Assembly: GCF_014831675.1 (NCBI RefSeq)
Contig: NZ_VJXY01000012.1
Coordinates: 107,040-171,039, forward strand
Direction: 5' to 3'
DNA length: 64,000 nucleotides
Source: Komarekiella delphini-convector SJRDD-AB1
GTDB lineage: Bacteria > Cyanobacteriota > Cyanobacteriia > Cyanobacteriales > Nostocaceae
Shown: positions 35,859 through 44,695 of the stretch, piece after piece
Position numbering within the stretch: the first letter of the stretch is position 1
How the letters are laid out: every line of letters begins with the position of its first letter
Position numbers and translations under genes: made by a program
The notes under the pieces: generated by a model
Told to the model about the DNA's origin: nothing
The model's input: only the letters and a program-made list of their open reading frames with translations
Databases searched by the model: none

Positions 35859-36083
35859 TTAACTATTACTTGCTTGTCTATCTTCTTCCGGCAGTGCAGC
35901 TAGCTTTTGGGCAGCATCATGAGAATTATATGGAGACCAGACATGGTAGGTTGCTCCAGATTGTAGTAGAGATGCTTCTTCATCTGCCAGTTCTTGAATT
36001 AAAAACTGCATTATCTGTAATTTTTCAGCACGCGACAGATTTCGCAAGGTTGGTAACAATTCCGCTACGCTCATATTCAGCAT
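35859..36083 (-). CDS. Small hypothetical protein, antitoxin-like
   Basis: A 74-residue protein: SVAELLPTLRNLSRAEKLQIMQFLIQELADEE, then a short loop and SPYNSHDAAQKLAALPEEDR. This helix-loop pattern is common in cyanobacterial small proteins that sit upstream of toxin genes, but no family could be named and no toxin gene is directly adjacent (the Uma2 gene is 65 bp away on the same strand, upstream). Role unknown. ATG at 36081-36083. AT content and codon use are like the neighbours. Confidence 0.6.
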   Translation of the reverse strand: MLNMSVAELLPTLRNLSRAEKLQIMQFLIQELADEEASLLQSGATYHVWSPYNSHDAAQKLAALPEEDRQASNS

Positions 36084-36147
36084 AGAAAGAATAAAAACTA
36101 TTTTAGCTTGACACAGAAATTATGAGCGATCGCACCAACCATATCAC

Positions 36148-36747
36148 TCAACTCGCACCCTCTGGAAAAATCCGACTCAAGTCCAACAAAGCATCTTCAA
36201 ATCCAGGAATAGTCACTGTTTGATTAGGTAAAGAAATCTGTTTGTTGAGATAGTCAAATTTACTTAGAGCATTTTGATACGGTTGACTGTAACGCTCTAG
36301 TTGGTGAGCATTTAAATTTACAATCCAATAATCAGAAATTCCGGCTTCTGCGTATAGTTCTAGCTTTTTTGTTTGGTCGTATATCAATGTAAAATCTGAA
36401 ATTTCCACAACGAGCAAAATATCTTCGGGGTAGGGATGATGAGCGAGATAATCCTCATCTCTTCCTCGCGCGATGACGACATCTGGCTCAGGCTCACTAT
36501 GATTAAGAAGGGTGATAGGATCTTGCCCACGGATGACTGCGCGATCGCCCAAAAGCCGATCCAATTGGCGATAAAGTCGGGTTGTACAGAATGTATGAGG
36601 TGTTACCTTTACTGCCTTTTGAATCAGTTTTCCCCTAATTAATTCAATGCGATCGCCCTCTTTCAAAAATCCAAGTTCAATCAGACGATGATAATCATCT
36701 ATTGTGAATCGCTTTGGTGTCACAACATTCATAGGACATCTATTCAA
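36148..36747 (-). CDS. Uma2 family (DUF820) putative restriction-endonuclease-fold protein
   Basis: A 199-residue protein of the Uma2/DUF820 family, which is hugely expanded in cyanobacteria. Motifs: FTIDDYHRLIELGFLKEGDRIELIRGKLI, an H in TPHTFCTTRLYRQL, EPDVVIARG and LLVVEISDFTLIYDQTKKLELYAEAGISDYWIVNL, containing the PD-(D/E)xK-like core residues E and D. Function is unknown; members are often next to mobile or accessory DNA. The family's usual length is about 190-200, so it is intact. ATG at 36745-36747, though an internal one may be used. Confidence 0.88.
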   Translation of the reverse strand: MNRCPMNVVTPKRFTIDDYHRLIELGFLKEGDRIELIRGKLIQKAVKVTPHTFCTTRLYRQLDRLLGDRAVIRGQDPITLLNHSEPEPDVVIARGRDEDYLAHHPYPEDILLVVEISDFTLIYDQTKKLELYAEAGISDYWIVNLNAHQLERYSQPYQNALSKFDYLNKQISLPNQTVTIPGFEDALLDLSRIFPEGAS

Positions 36748-36782
36748 ATACGTCTGTTTTCACTTTAGCTCCCCAGCAAAGA

Positions 36783-37961
36783 TTAAACCGATTGCGGCAA
36801 CGCCTCAAACTGCTGCCAACAGAGGTACAATGCACGCGGTACGTGAAAGCAGCCTTTCCATTTACCACCTTTGAGGTTTAACAACACTTCTCCACGGCGA
36901 TTCAGGTAGCCAAACCACTCACCATACTCTGAATCGGCAAAGTGTGACCAGGCGTAATCATGCATTTTTTTATACCATTCCCAACACACTTCACGCCCTG
37001 TCAGCCGATAACCCATTGCCAGAGCAACCAAAGACTCTAAGTGTACCCACCACAGCTTTTGATCCCATTCCAATTGCTGTGGAGGATGACCATCTGCATC
37101 CATAAAGTAATATAATCCGCCGTACTCACTGTCCCAGGCAAAATTTAGAATATTTAGCACCACATCAACAGCTTGGTTGATAGTTTTTGTATCGTTTTTC
37201 CGGTGAGCGATATCCATGATAAACCACATCGCCTCAATGCCGTGACCAGGGTTAATTAACCGTCCCTCAAAACAATCAATGTGGGAACCATCAGGAGCAA
37301 CGTTTTCGTACATCAACCCCCGTTCTTGGTCTAGAAAATCGGTCATCACTTCCTGAACAGTTGCCGCCAAAACGCTTTCAAGAGTTTCACTAGGTAGCAA
37401 CCATTCCATTTCTAGAGTCAGGTTGGCTAAAATCATCGGCACTGCCAGCGCTTTCATCGGGCGTGTGCCAGGATAAGTTTTAGTATATTTGCCCTTTGGG
37501 TTATCTTGGCGGCGCAAAACGTTTTCGTAAGCTTGCATCGCTACATTCTTTGCCCAATCTTCACCAGAAGCAAGAGCGTATTGACTAAATGCCATTGCTG
37601 CAAAGCAATCAGAAAAGATATTGTAAGGCTGAACCAGTGGCTTACCTTCACGGGTTAGGGCAAAGTACCAATTGCCTTCAGTATCTCTACCGTGTTGAGC
37701 AAGAAAATCAGCACCGTTGCTAGCAATTTTGAGCCAAGTTTCACGTTTTTCTAGCTGGTTGCAAAGCATAGAAAAAGTCCACACTTGGCGGTTTTGTAAC
37801 CAGATAAACTTATCTGTATCATAAACCTTGCCTTTGCGATCGAGGCAGGTAAAATAGCCGCCTTGCTGCCAGTCGAGCGAGTGTTTTTCCCAAAATGGAA
37901 GTACATCCTTTAGGAGCGCGTTTTTATAAAGTTCAGTAAGCGCTTTAAAATCGTGCTCCAT
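36783..37961 (-). CDS. AGE family N-acylglucosamine 2-epimerase / cellobiose-epimerase-like
   Basis: A 392-residue (alpha/alpha)6-barrel protein. Motifs: [62 protein letters not shown] with the catalytic histidine of [19 protein letters not shown] and [30 protein letters not shown]. This is the N-acylglucosamine 2-epimerase (RnBP) family, converting GlcNAc to ManNAc or epimerising related sugars. It lies between the Uma2 gene and the scytonemin regulators, on the same strand as the latter. Start ATG at 37959-37961. It might act with the NahK-like kinase nearby. Confidence 0.87.
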   Translation of the reverse strand: MEHDFKALTELYKNALLKDVLPFWEKHSLDWQQGGYFTCLDRKGKVYDTDKFIWLQNRQVWTFSMLCNQLEKRETWLKIASNGADFLAQHGRDTEGNWYFALTREGKPLVQPYNIFSDCFAAMAFSQYALASGEDWAKNVAMQAYENVLRRQDNPKGKYTKTYPGTRPMKALAVPMILANLTLEMEWLLPSETLESVLAATVQEVMTDFLDQERGLMYENVAPDGSHIDCFEGRLINPGHGIEAMWFIMDIAHRKNDTKTINQAVDVVLNILNFAWDSEYGGLYYFMDADGHPPQQLEWDQKLWWVHLESLVALAMGYRLTGREVCWEWYKKMHDYAWSHFADSEYGEWFGYLNRRGEVLLNLKGGKWKGCFHVPRALYLCWQQFEALPQSV

Positions 37962-38044
37962 AAATATTCCTCCGCTATCAATGATTAGTCAATCTCCTTA
38001 AATTTATAGCTTCTTAATAACTTCGTAATAATTTTTTTGGAATC

Positions 38045-38112
38045 TGATTACTGATTACTGTTGACTGTTGACTGATTACTGTTGACTGTTGACTGATTAC
38101 TGTTGACTGTTA
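38045..38112. repeat. Heptamer tandem repeat (GATTACT/GTTGACT), flush with response regulator stop
   Basis: The repeat unit is a 21-mer built of three heptamers (GATTACT GTTGACT GTTGACT), present nearly three times. It ends exactly at the stop codon of the minus-strand response regulator gene (38113-38115). This is a typical Nostoc STRR. Confidence 0.85.
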
Positions 38113-38943
38113 CTAGCAGAGGGTTGCCTCTTTTTGCAATACAACCTGATGTTCTTTGCGCCAAGCGTGTGGAGGTAAACCGTGATGTTGGCGAAACTGG
38201 CGGGAGAAATGACACACATTTTGATAGCCTAATGCTTTAGCAATTTGCTCGATTGTCTGGTTGTTGTTTTGGAGTAAGTAACGAGCACCTGCCATGCGAC
38301 GTTTGACAATCCAGCTGTTTACAGTTTCTCCTGTCTGCCTTGCTACTCGGTTAGTTAAGTAAGCAGATGAGTAACCAACTGCCTCAGCCACATCACACAA
38401 AGTGATTCCTTGGTGATAGTTCGCTTCGATGAAATCGAAAACTTCTTTTAATTGAGGATCGCAAGGGAAAATTGAGTCGGGAGGAGCAACATCTGAAGTC
38501 TGAGGTGCAGCTGTTGGCTTTGGAGTATTTAGAAATTGAGTAGTCCACCAGTATTGGAGAGTAGCTTGCTTTCGCAGCCGTGTGGCGATCGCTCTGAGCA
38601 ATTCGTCTAGTGTAGATGGTTTGGTAAGATAGTCATCTGCTCCTAACTCCATAGCTTTGCGAACATCTGCTCTAGTGTCACTGCCAGTAAGAAAAATGAA
38701 GGGGATGATTGCTGTCAGAGGATCTTCACGCAGCGTAGTTAGAACGCTGTAACCATCCATATCGGGCATCATAATATCGCAAATCACTAAGTCGGGTAAA
38801 TGCTCTCGTGCTTGCTGGATGCCAATAAGGCCGTTTTGAGCGCTGATTGTATTAAAACCTTCAGCCTTAAGACCCTTTAAGAAAAGATTGCGGGTAACGG
38901 TATCATCTTCAATTACAAGAATTTTTTTGGACGATTCGTACAT
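38113..38943 (-). CDS. Response regulator with AraC-type DNA-binding domain (scytonemin regulator)
   Basis: A 276-residue protein: REC domain (about 8-125) with acidic residues in IEDD, phospho-acceptor D56 in DLVICDIMMPD, and the K in YLTKPSTLDEL; then a linker and a C-terminal AraC/XylS helix-turn-helix (about 175-270, CDVAEAVGYSSAYLTNRVARQTG and IEQIAKALGYQNVCHFSRQFRQHHG). It is co-oriented with, and 161 bp downstream of, the PAS histidine kinase gene. In Nostoc punctiforme a kinase/regulator pair lies in the same place, divergent from scyA, and controls UV-A induced scytonemin genes; I infer the same job here. It may bind the repeats at 42036-42325. Confidence 0.9.
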   Translation of the reverse strand: MYESSKKILVIEDDTVTRNLFLKGLKAEGFNTISAQNGLIGIQQAREHLPDLVICDIMMPDMDGYSVLTTLREDPLTAIIPFIFLTGSDTRADVRKAMELGADDYLTKPSTLDELLRAIATRLRKQATLQYWWTTQFLNTPKPTAAPQTSDVAPPDSIFPCDPQLKEVFDFIEANYHQGITLCDVAEAVGYSSAYLTNRVARQTGETVNSWIVKRRMAGARYLLQNNNQTIEQIAKALGYQNVCHFSRQFRQHHGLPPHAWRKEHQVVLQKEATLC

Positions 38944-39104
38944 AATTTTTTCTCACTAGAACTTTTGGCTGGAAATACTTACCAAACTCTGTGCTGGGTA
39001 TTAATTAGGGAACAGATAAATTTCTACTTTTTAAGAGTTATGAATACGAAGATAAACACAGTTAATAGCTAACAAGTCAACCTACATAACTCGGAATTGA
39101 TATT

Positions 39105-41060
39105 TTATTTTAATAGTGGCAGCATAACAGTGAAAGTAGTGCCTACACCAACTTCACTTTCCATAGCAATTTGACCGCCATGTAAATCTATAAGGGTTTT
39201 GACAATCGATAGCCCCAGTCCAGTCCCAGGTATATGATCAATATTGCTACCCCGATAAAATGGCTCAAATAGTTGTTGTTGATCTGCTAATGAAATACCG
39301 ATCCCCCTATCTTTTACCTGAAAAATTACTTTCCCATTTTCACTACAAAGTTCTAAATCAATTACACTATGAGATTGCGAATATTTGATTGCATTGTCAA
39401 GCAAGTTCTTAAGAACAGACTCTAGTAGTTTCTTATCTACATAGGCTGTTAAACAGTCTACTTGACTAATAAAATTGATTGGGTTTTGACTACTGTTCAT
39501 CTGCATTTGTGCTACTAAATCATTGCAGAACTGAACTATCTCGACTGGTTTTGGCTGGAAGTTTATTTTTGCTGCTTCTGCTTTCGCGAAAAATAAAATG
39601 TCATCCAACATTTGGCTTAACTGTTCAACAGCTGTTTGAATGTGATCAAATAATGGTTGTATCTCCTCCTGTGTCCATTCATCCATATGTCGCTTTAGTA
39701 AGCTATTAGAAAATGAAACAGTATTCAGTGGGGTGCGAAATTGATGGCAGACCATAGAAAGAAAGCGTGCTCTTAGTTCGCTAAGTTGTTTTGCTTGTTC
39801 TAAAGCCTGGTTAAGTTCTGATTCTGCATATTTGTAATCGGTAATATCAATACCTGCAATTAGTTCGACTGGGTTTCCCCCAAAATCCAGCACTCCATCC
39901 AACATCGCAACTGTGCAAGCTAGCCAGCGCTCCGTGCCGTTTTTTGTCAGAATATTCATTTCTTGATATTCAAAGTTAGTCGCTTCACCCTGATTTCGTA
40001 CATGTCTACGTTTTTTACTTTTGATCAATCGGCGAAGATCAAAACCATTTAGTAGTTCTTTTCTTGTATAGCCAGTTAATAGCTCCACAGCAGGATTTAC
40101 GTAGCAAAGCCGCATACCTTGAATCAGAAAAGTGCTAGCGTCTGTCGTCTCTGCCAAAGTTTGAAATCTAGCTGCGTTCAGCCGCAATGCTTCTTCTGTC
40201 TTTTTGGATTCAGTAATGTCCCAAATGCTCCAGACTCTACCAATAATTTTTTCATCAAGTAACTGAGGCTTAGAGTAGTGTGCAAAAACTCTGCCATCTT
40301 TCAACTCCAGAATGTCGTAGCTCTCGAAGTCAGATTGACTGGAAACTTCCCAAATCATTCGACTAAAGGTTTCTGGGTCTTTAAGTTGGCTCTCAAAAAA
40401 GGCTTTACATCGAGGACATTTTTTGGATAACATCAGGGACTCTGGAATCTGCCACATATCCACAAATCTCTGATTAAAGCTTAGAATATCTCCTTCAAAG
40501 TTAACCGCAACAATAGCGTTGGCAGTAGATTCAAGGGTAGAACGAATTATAGATAAAGATGTTTCAAGTTCTCCTTCTTTAGCCTTGAGTTTAGAAACTT
40601 CCTGTTGTAAATGGCTTTTAGCATCCCTTAATTCATCGACCCACCTTTGCATACTCATTTCTACAACTTCATCACTTTTGTCACGAGCAAAGACACAGCT
40701 CAACTCTTTGCCTTGGTATTCTACACGGGTCATGGATATTTCCACCAAGAATATCCCACCTCCTTTTTTGCGATAGCGAGACTTAAAAGTAAGGTAATTT
40801 TGTGATTTGCTCTCTGACCAGTTATGCAAAGAAAAATCTACATCTATATCATGCAGCGTCATGGTAAGTAATTCCTCACGGGAATACTCAGTTATCCGGC
40901 AAGCCGCATCGTTAACGTAGACAAACTGCGCGTTTTCTCCCACACAAAAAGCAGCATCTACAGCTTGATTTATTAATAAATGAGCAAATTTCAACTCTAC
41001 TTCTGGCTGTAGTGCCGATTGAGAGTTGGATCGAGCTAACGTATAGTCGTTAAAATTCAT
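39105..41060 (-). CDS. PAS-PAS-PAS sensor histidine kinase (scytonemin regulator)
   Basis: A 651-residue soluble kinase: PAS (about 28-140, AFCVGENAQFVYVNDAACRITEYSREEL), a coiled coil (about 140-175), a second PAS (about 175-290, ANAIVAVNFEGDILSFNQRFVDMWQIP and a CPRCKAFFE segment with two cysteines), a third PAS (about 300-415), HisKA with SMVCHQFRTPLNTV (His about 440) and HATPase_c (LLDNAIKYSQ, VKDRGIGIS, GTGLGLSIV). All kinase motifs are complete. It is divergent from scyA across 1.5 kb. The partner is the response regulator downstream. The CPRC site in the second PAS could bind a metal or sense redox, which is inference. Confidence 0.9.
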   Translation of the reverse strand: MNFNDYTLARSNSQSALQPEVELKFAHLLINQAVDAAFCVGENAQFVYVNDAACRITEYSREELLTMTLHDIDVDFSLHNWSESKSQNYLTFKSRYRKKGGGIFLVEISMTRVEYQGKELSCVFARDKSDEVVEMSMQRWVDELRDAKSHLQQEVSKLKAKEGELETSLSIIRSTLESTANAIVAVNFEGDILSFNQRFVDMWQIPESLMLSKKCPRCKAFFESQLKDPETFSRMIWEVSSQSDFESYDILELKDGRVFAHYSKPQLLDEKIIGRVWSIWDITESKKTEEALRLNAARFQTLAETTDASTFLIQGMRLCYVNPAVELLTGYTRKELLNGFDLRRLIKSKKRRHVRNQGEATNFEYQEMNILTKNGTERWLACTVAMLDGVLDFGGNPVELIAGIDITDYKYAESELNQALEQAKQLSELRARFLSMVCHQFRTPLNTVSFSNSLLKRHMDEWTQEEIQPLFDHIQTAVEQLSQMLDDILFFAKAEAAKINFQPKPVEIVQFCNDLVAQMQMNSSQNPINFISQVDCLTAYVDKKLLESVLKNLLDNAIKYSQSHSVIDLELCSENGKVIFQVKDRGIGISLADQQQLFEPFYRGSNIDHIPGTGLGLSIVKTLIDLHGGQIAMESEVGVGTTFTVMLPLLK

Positions 41061-42567
41061 ATCCCATTCCTACTCAGTCCTTATAATAAAGTCCACACCA
41101 TAGCTACGAATGAACTTATAATCACAACTTATCTAAAACCCTTAATGTACATCAAAATGCTAAAAATCGAAATTTACTAGCATATCCCAGGATTTTTATA
41201 TAAATTGTGTTAATAAATCTTATTATACATAAAAGAATGCATAATTTGACCCAAATTTCCTTAAATAACTAAAACAATTGGAATGTGTTGTTGATTTAAA
41301 TAATTTATTACGAATAAAGGAAAATCGAGGGGTAAAGTAACAAGATTAGTCTAAAATCTGGCTTGGATTTAGACTGAAAAACGTTTAATTTATAGGTAAG
41401 TGAGATATTCAAAATTGAACTGTATCTACATCAATTACCTTTGGTATGTAGTTACTTAATGGTTTACTTAAGATGTATTTGCCCAATAATTACTTATGTT
41501 TTAAATAGGCAAATTCTTTCACAAGTTTAATGTTCATTAAATAACTCTTGCACGGATTTAACTATAAAATAATATACTCAGTCATCTGCCATAAGAAATA
41601 GTTTGCTTAAGTAATATACAGTGGGTACAAGTACTTAAACGTCGCTCTAAAGAAATAGAAAATATTAAGAAAGGATGTATTTACTAGCACAAAAAATCTA
41701 AATCAAGAAGTATTTGATGACAATAACAAAGACTGCCAATAGATTCTAGTCCTGGTCATATTTTAATTTAGGCAATTTTTGTTGGTAAGTTAGAACTACA
41801 AACTTATCAGTTTGACTTTTTGGAATAACAAAAATTAGCTACTATTATCTATAAATAGGCCAAAACACATTTGATTTCTATCTAAACAGCACTGCTCAAG
41901 CACGGTGCTATAGAAACCATGCTTTATTCTTGACATTTATAAATTAATATTTAATGTAAGTATAGTGACACAGCTTACTAGCGATCGCAAGGTATCCTGA
42001 AAGTAGTTAAGTAAAAATTGTGGTTATCGCAACAACAACAAAATTGACATCCCCATCAAAAGATTTTTCATTGCAAATATGGTTGCATGTCTGACCAATG
42101 ATCATTAGGTATCAATTTTCCCAAGTGGCTGAGTAAAAATCTGGGCTAATGCAACAACAGCAACAAAATTTACATCTATATCAAAGGATTGTTCATTGTA
42201 AATGAGCCTTCACTTCATTAGCGATCGCGAGAGAACTATCTCTTAAACAGGCTCAGTGAGCAATGTAGCCGTCACAACAATAGCAACAAAATTGGCATCC
42301 ATATCAAAGGATTTTTCATTGTTAACAAGTCTTAATCTCTTATATGCTTGCTCTTAGAAGCACAGCCTTGATTGTCTTGCTTTTTTCAGTAAAGTTTTTC
42401 AAAAATATTCTCCAAAGCATTAACCATCAAGCAATTAACTGCCTCTACTATCAGCCGAGCTTGATCATAATTGTAAAAAACAACAGAGTTGTTTGTATTA
42501 ATCATTATCAAGTACTTAAGTGTAACTAAAGAGACTAAAGCTAAGTTTACGGAAATTACGTAAAAAA
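41061..42567. promoter_or_regulatory. 1.5 kb divergent intergenic region upstream of scyA
   Basis: No gene is seen. The region is AT-rich. It carries promoters for the kinase and for scyA. The scyA-proximal part (41977-42325) contains three related repeats, listed separately. Short frames at 42344-42529 and 42386-42592 are not convincing. No perfect sigma-70 promoter close to scyA could be identified by eye; the 240 bp between the last repeat and the scyA start hold the leader. Confidence 0.6.
42036..42325 (+). repeat. Three direct repeats with ~124 bp period in front of scyA
   Basis: A 42-nt core occurs ungapped at 42036-42077, 42161-42202 and 42284-42325. Each copy begins CAACAAAATT, has ATCAAA-R-GATT in the middle and TTCATTG near the end. 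Pairwise identity is 35/42, 37/42 and 36/42. The spacing is 125 and 123 bp. Copies 1 and 2 are also alike upstream (AAGT...GAGTAAAAAT / AAGT...AAGTAAAAAT), and copies 1 and 3 are preceded by GCGATCGC. The array may hold binding sites of the scytonemin response regulator, or be a degenerate tandem duplication. Confidence 0.8.
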
Positions 42568-44451
42568 ATGAGCAAAAATTATACTGGTTCAAAATCTTCT
42601 CTAATCACCACAGAGCCATACAAAGAATTGCCACCCAACAGCTATGTAGAATCTGCATCAAACGGTTCCCATCAGCAAGATGAATTAGAGAGCAATAAAG
42701 GAATTCAGCCCTTTTTACCGAACGGAACAGCCCCTACGCTCTCAGTTGCCGATGCGATCGCTCAGATGTTGGCAAATTTGGGAGTAGGTTACGCTTTTGG
42801 CGTTGCTGGGGGTGCGATGGCGAGCCTTTGGGGTGCGCTGTCAAATAGCAGCATAGAAGTGTTGAACTTCCGTCATGAAGCAGGAGCAGCCTTTGCAGCC
42901 ACCGAGGCGTACTTTGCTAGCGATCGCCCCACTGTAGTATTTACCACAGCTGGGCCCGGGATCACCAACGCGCTGACTGGATTATTTGCGGCTCGTGGTG
43001 AAGGTGCAAAAGTGATTTTGCTTTCGGCTTGCACCTCATCACCACAACGTGGACGCTGGGCAATTCAGGAAACCAGCACCTACACATTGCCCAGTGGGGG
43101 AATTTTTACCCCAGGAGCACTGTTTAACTATGCAATCACCATTGAATCGGCTGCTCAACTACCCCAGATTTTTCGCAAACTTGCTCTGGCTTTAGCGCAG
43201 CCAGGTGGATTTGTGGCTCATTTAAGCATTCCCACCAGTGTGCAGACAAGTTTAGTTGAGGATATATCCTTACCTCAACTAGATATTTCGCCTTTTGCGA
43301 TAACTGCTCCCAAACAAGCGATCGCTAAATCCGCAGAATTATTATCTGCCGGCCCCTTCGCTATTTGGGTCGGCTTTGGTGCGCGTGATGCAGCAGACGA
43401 AATCCGCCAACTCGCCGAGAAAACAGGCGCAGCAGTCATGTGCTCACCTCGTGGTAAAGGCATATTTCCTGAAGATCATCCCCAGTTTGTCGGTGTCACA
43501 GGTTTAGGCGGTCATGCCTCCGTCTTGACTTATATGGAACAGCAACCTCCACTACGCACACTCGTATTAGGAACCCGCCTTGGTGAACCGACTTCCTTCT
43601 GGAGTTCAGCAATGGTTCCGACTGGAGGCTTTGTACATGTAGACATTGACCCAGAAGTTCCAGGAGTCGCTTATCCTCACGTTGAAACCTTCGGGGTTCG
43701 GTCTGATATCAAGACCTACTTACAAGAACTGTTGCAACTGTTGCCAGATGCTCTTGCTCGTTCCACACCTTTGTTGCTACCTTGTCCAGAGCGTGAAGCA
43801 ATAAAACAGGATATAGACTATCCGGTGCGACCAGAAGCATTGATGTCAGCAATTCAAAAGATCATTGTTGAGGGTAGCGACGCCGTAGTAATGGCAGAGT
43901 GCGGTAACTCGTTTACTTGGTCAACTCATCTACTGCAATTTGCCCAAGCCAATCGTTACCGAGTTAGTACAGGCGTCGGAGCAATGGGTCACGCTGTCAC
44001 AGGAGTTTTAGGTGCAGCCCAAGCACGGAGTGGTAAAGCTGTAGCTATTGTGGGTGATGGGGCAATGTTGATGAATAACGAAATCAGCACAGCCGTAAAA
44101 TACAAAATTCCTGCTATCTGGATTGTACTCAACGATGCCCGTTACAACATGTGTCATCAAGGGATGAAAGTGTTGGGATTAAAGGGTGCAGATGCAACCA
44201 TGCCACCAACAAATTTTGCCATGATTGCTCGTGGTATGGGAGCAGAAGCAATGGTCGTCGTTAGAGAGTCAGATATCGAAGAAGCACTGGAAAAAGCGAT
44301 CGCCTCAAACGTTCCCTTCTTAATCGATGTAGTAATTGACCCCGATCGCCCAGCACCCTCTGGTGGACGTAATAAGAGTTTGGCAGCACAAGGAGTCAAA
44401 TCAAGTCAGGCTAAAAATTCCGCTAAACCAGTTTCATTTCCAGCAGTTTGA
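42568..44451 (+). CDS. scyA: Scytonemin biosynthesis enzyme ScyA, ThDP-dependent
   Basis: A 627-residue acetolactate-synthase-like enzyme. After a ~45-residue polar N-terminus come the PYR domain with the catalytic glutamate in FRHEAGAAFAA (about 103), the central domain, and the PP domain with the ThDP motif GDGAMLMN...N (about 495-520, AIVGDGAMLMNNEISTAVKYKI) and IPAIWIVLNDARYNM. It condenses indole-3-pyruvate and p-hydroxyphenylpyruvate to the beta-keto acid precursor of scytonemin. The family and position (first of scyABCDEF, divergent from the TCS genes) settle the call. ATG 42568. Likely UV-A induced. FAD is not used for redox; a non-redox role is known for the family. Confidence 0.96.
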   Translation: MSKNYTGSKSSLITTEPYKELPPNSYVESASNGSHQQDELESNKGIQPFLPNGTAPTLSVADAIAQMLANLGVGYAFGVAGGAMASLWGALSNSSIEVLNFRHEAGAAFAATEAYFASDRPTVVFTTAGPGITNALTGLFAARGEGAKVILLSACTSSPQRGRWAIQETSTYTLPSGGIFTPGALFNYAITIESAAQLPQIFRKLALALAQPGGFVAHLSIPTSVQTSLVEDISLPQLDISPFAITAPKQAIAKSAELLSAGPFAIWVGFGARDAADEIRQLAEKTGAAVMCSPRGKGIFPEDHPQFVGVTGLGGHASVLTYMEQQPPLRTLVLGTRLGEPTSFWSSAMVPTGGFVHVDIDPEVPGVAYPHVETFGVRSDIKTYLQELLQLLPDALARSTPLLLPCPEREAIKQDIDYPVRPEALMSAIQKIIVEGSDAVVMAECGNSFTWSTHLLQFAQANRYRVSTGVGAMGHAVTGVLGAAQARSGKAVAIVGDGAMLMNNEISTAVKYKIPAIWIVLNDARYNMCHQGMKVLGLKGADATMPPTNFAMIARGMGAEAMVVVRESDIEEALEKAIASNVPFLIDVVIDPDRPAPSGGRNKSLAAQGVKSSQAKNSAKPVSFPAV

Positions 44452-44531
44452 CTTGAAAAAATTGCAACTTACTAGCATTTTTCTCTACTCCTCTCTGCGC
44501 CTCTGCGCCTCTGCGTGAGAAAAAATCAAGA

Positions 44532-44635
44532 ATGAAGTATGAAATTAGAAGCAGCAAACTTCTCATCCCAGCCAACTACATTACAAAAGATGAGATCCTA
44601 CTTTAATTTGTGAGTCTTATTTTTTCATACTTCAT
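44532..44635. repeat. 13-bp inverted repeat between scyA and scyB
   Basis: ATGAAGTATGAAA (44532-44544) and its exact complement TTTCATACTTCAT (44623-44635) enclose 78 nt. It could fold in the RNA as a long-range stem between the two cistrons. The 44470-44520 segment before it has the common repeat CTCTGCGCCTCTGCG. Confidence 0.7.
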
Positions 44636-44695
44636 CCTTAAATAATCATTACTTACTCTAACCAACCAAAAATTAATCAATATTGAGAAACCAAA

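Noticed and set aside
42036-42325. Possible CRISPR array in front of scyA
   Set aside because: Only three diverged repeats, spacing near 80 nt between cores, no cas genes, and the region around the cores is also related between copies.
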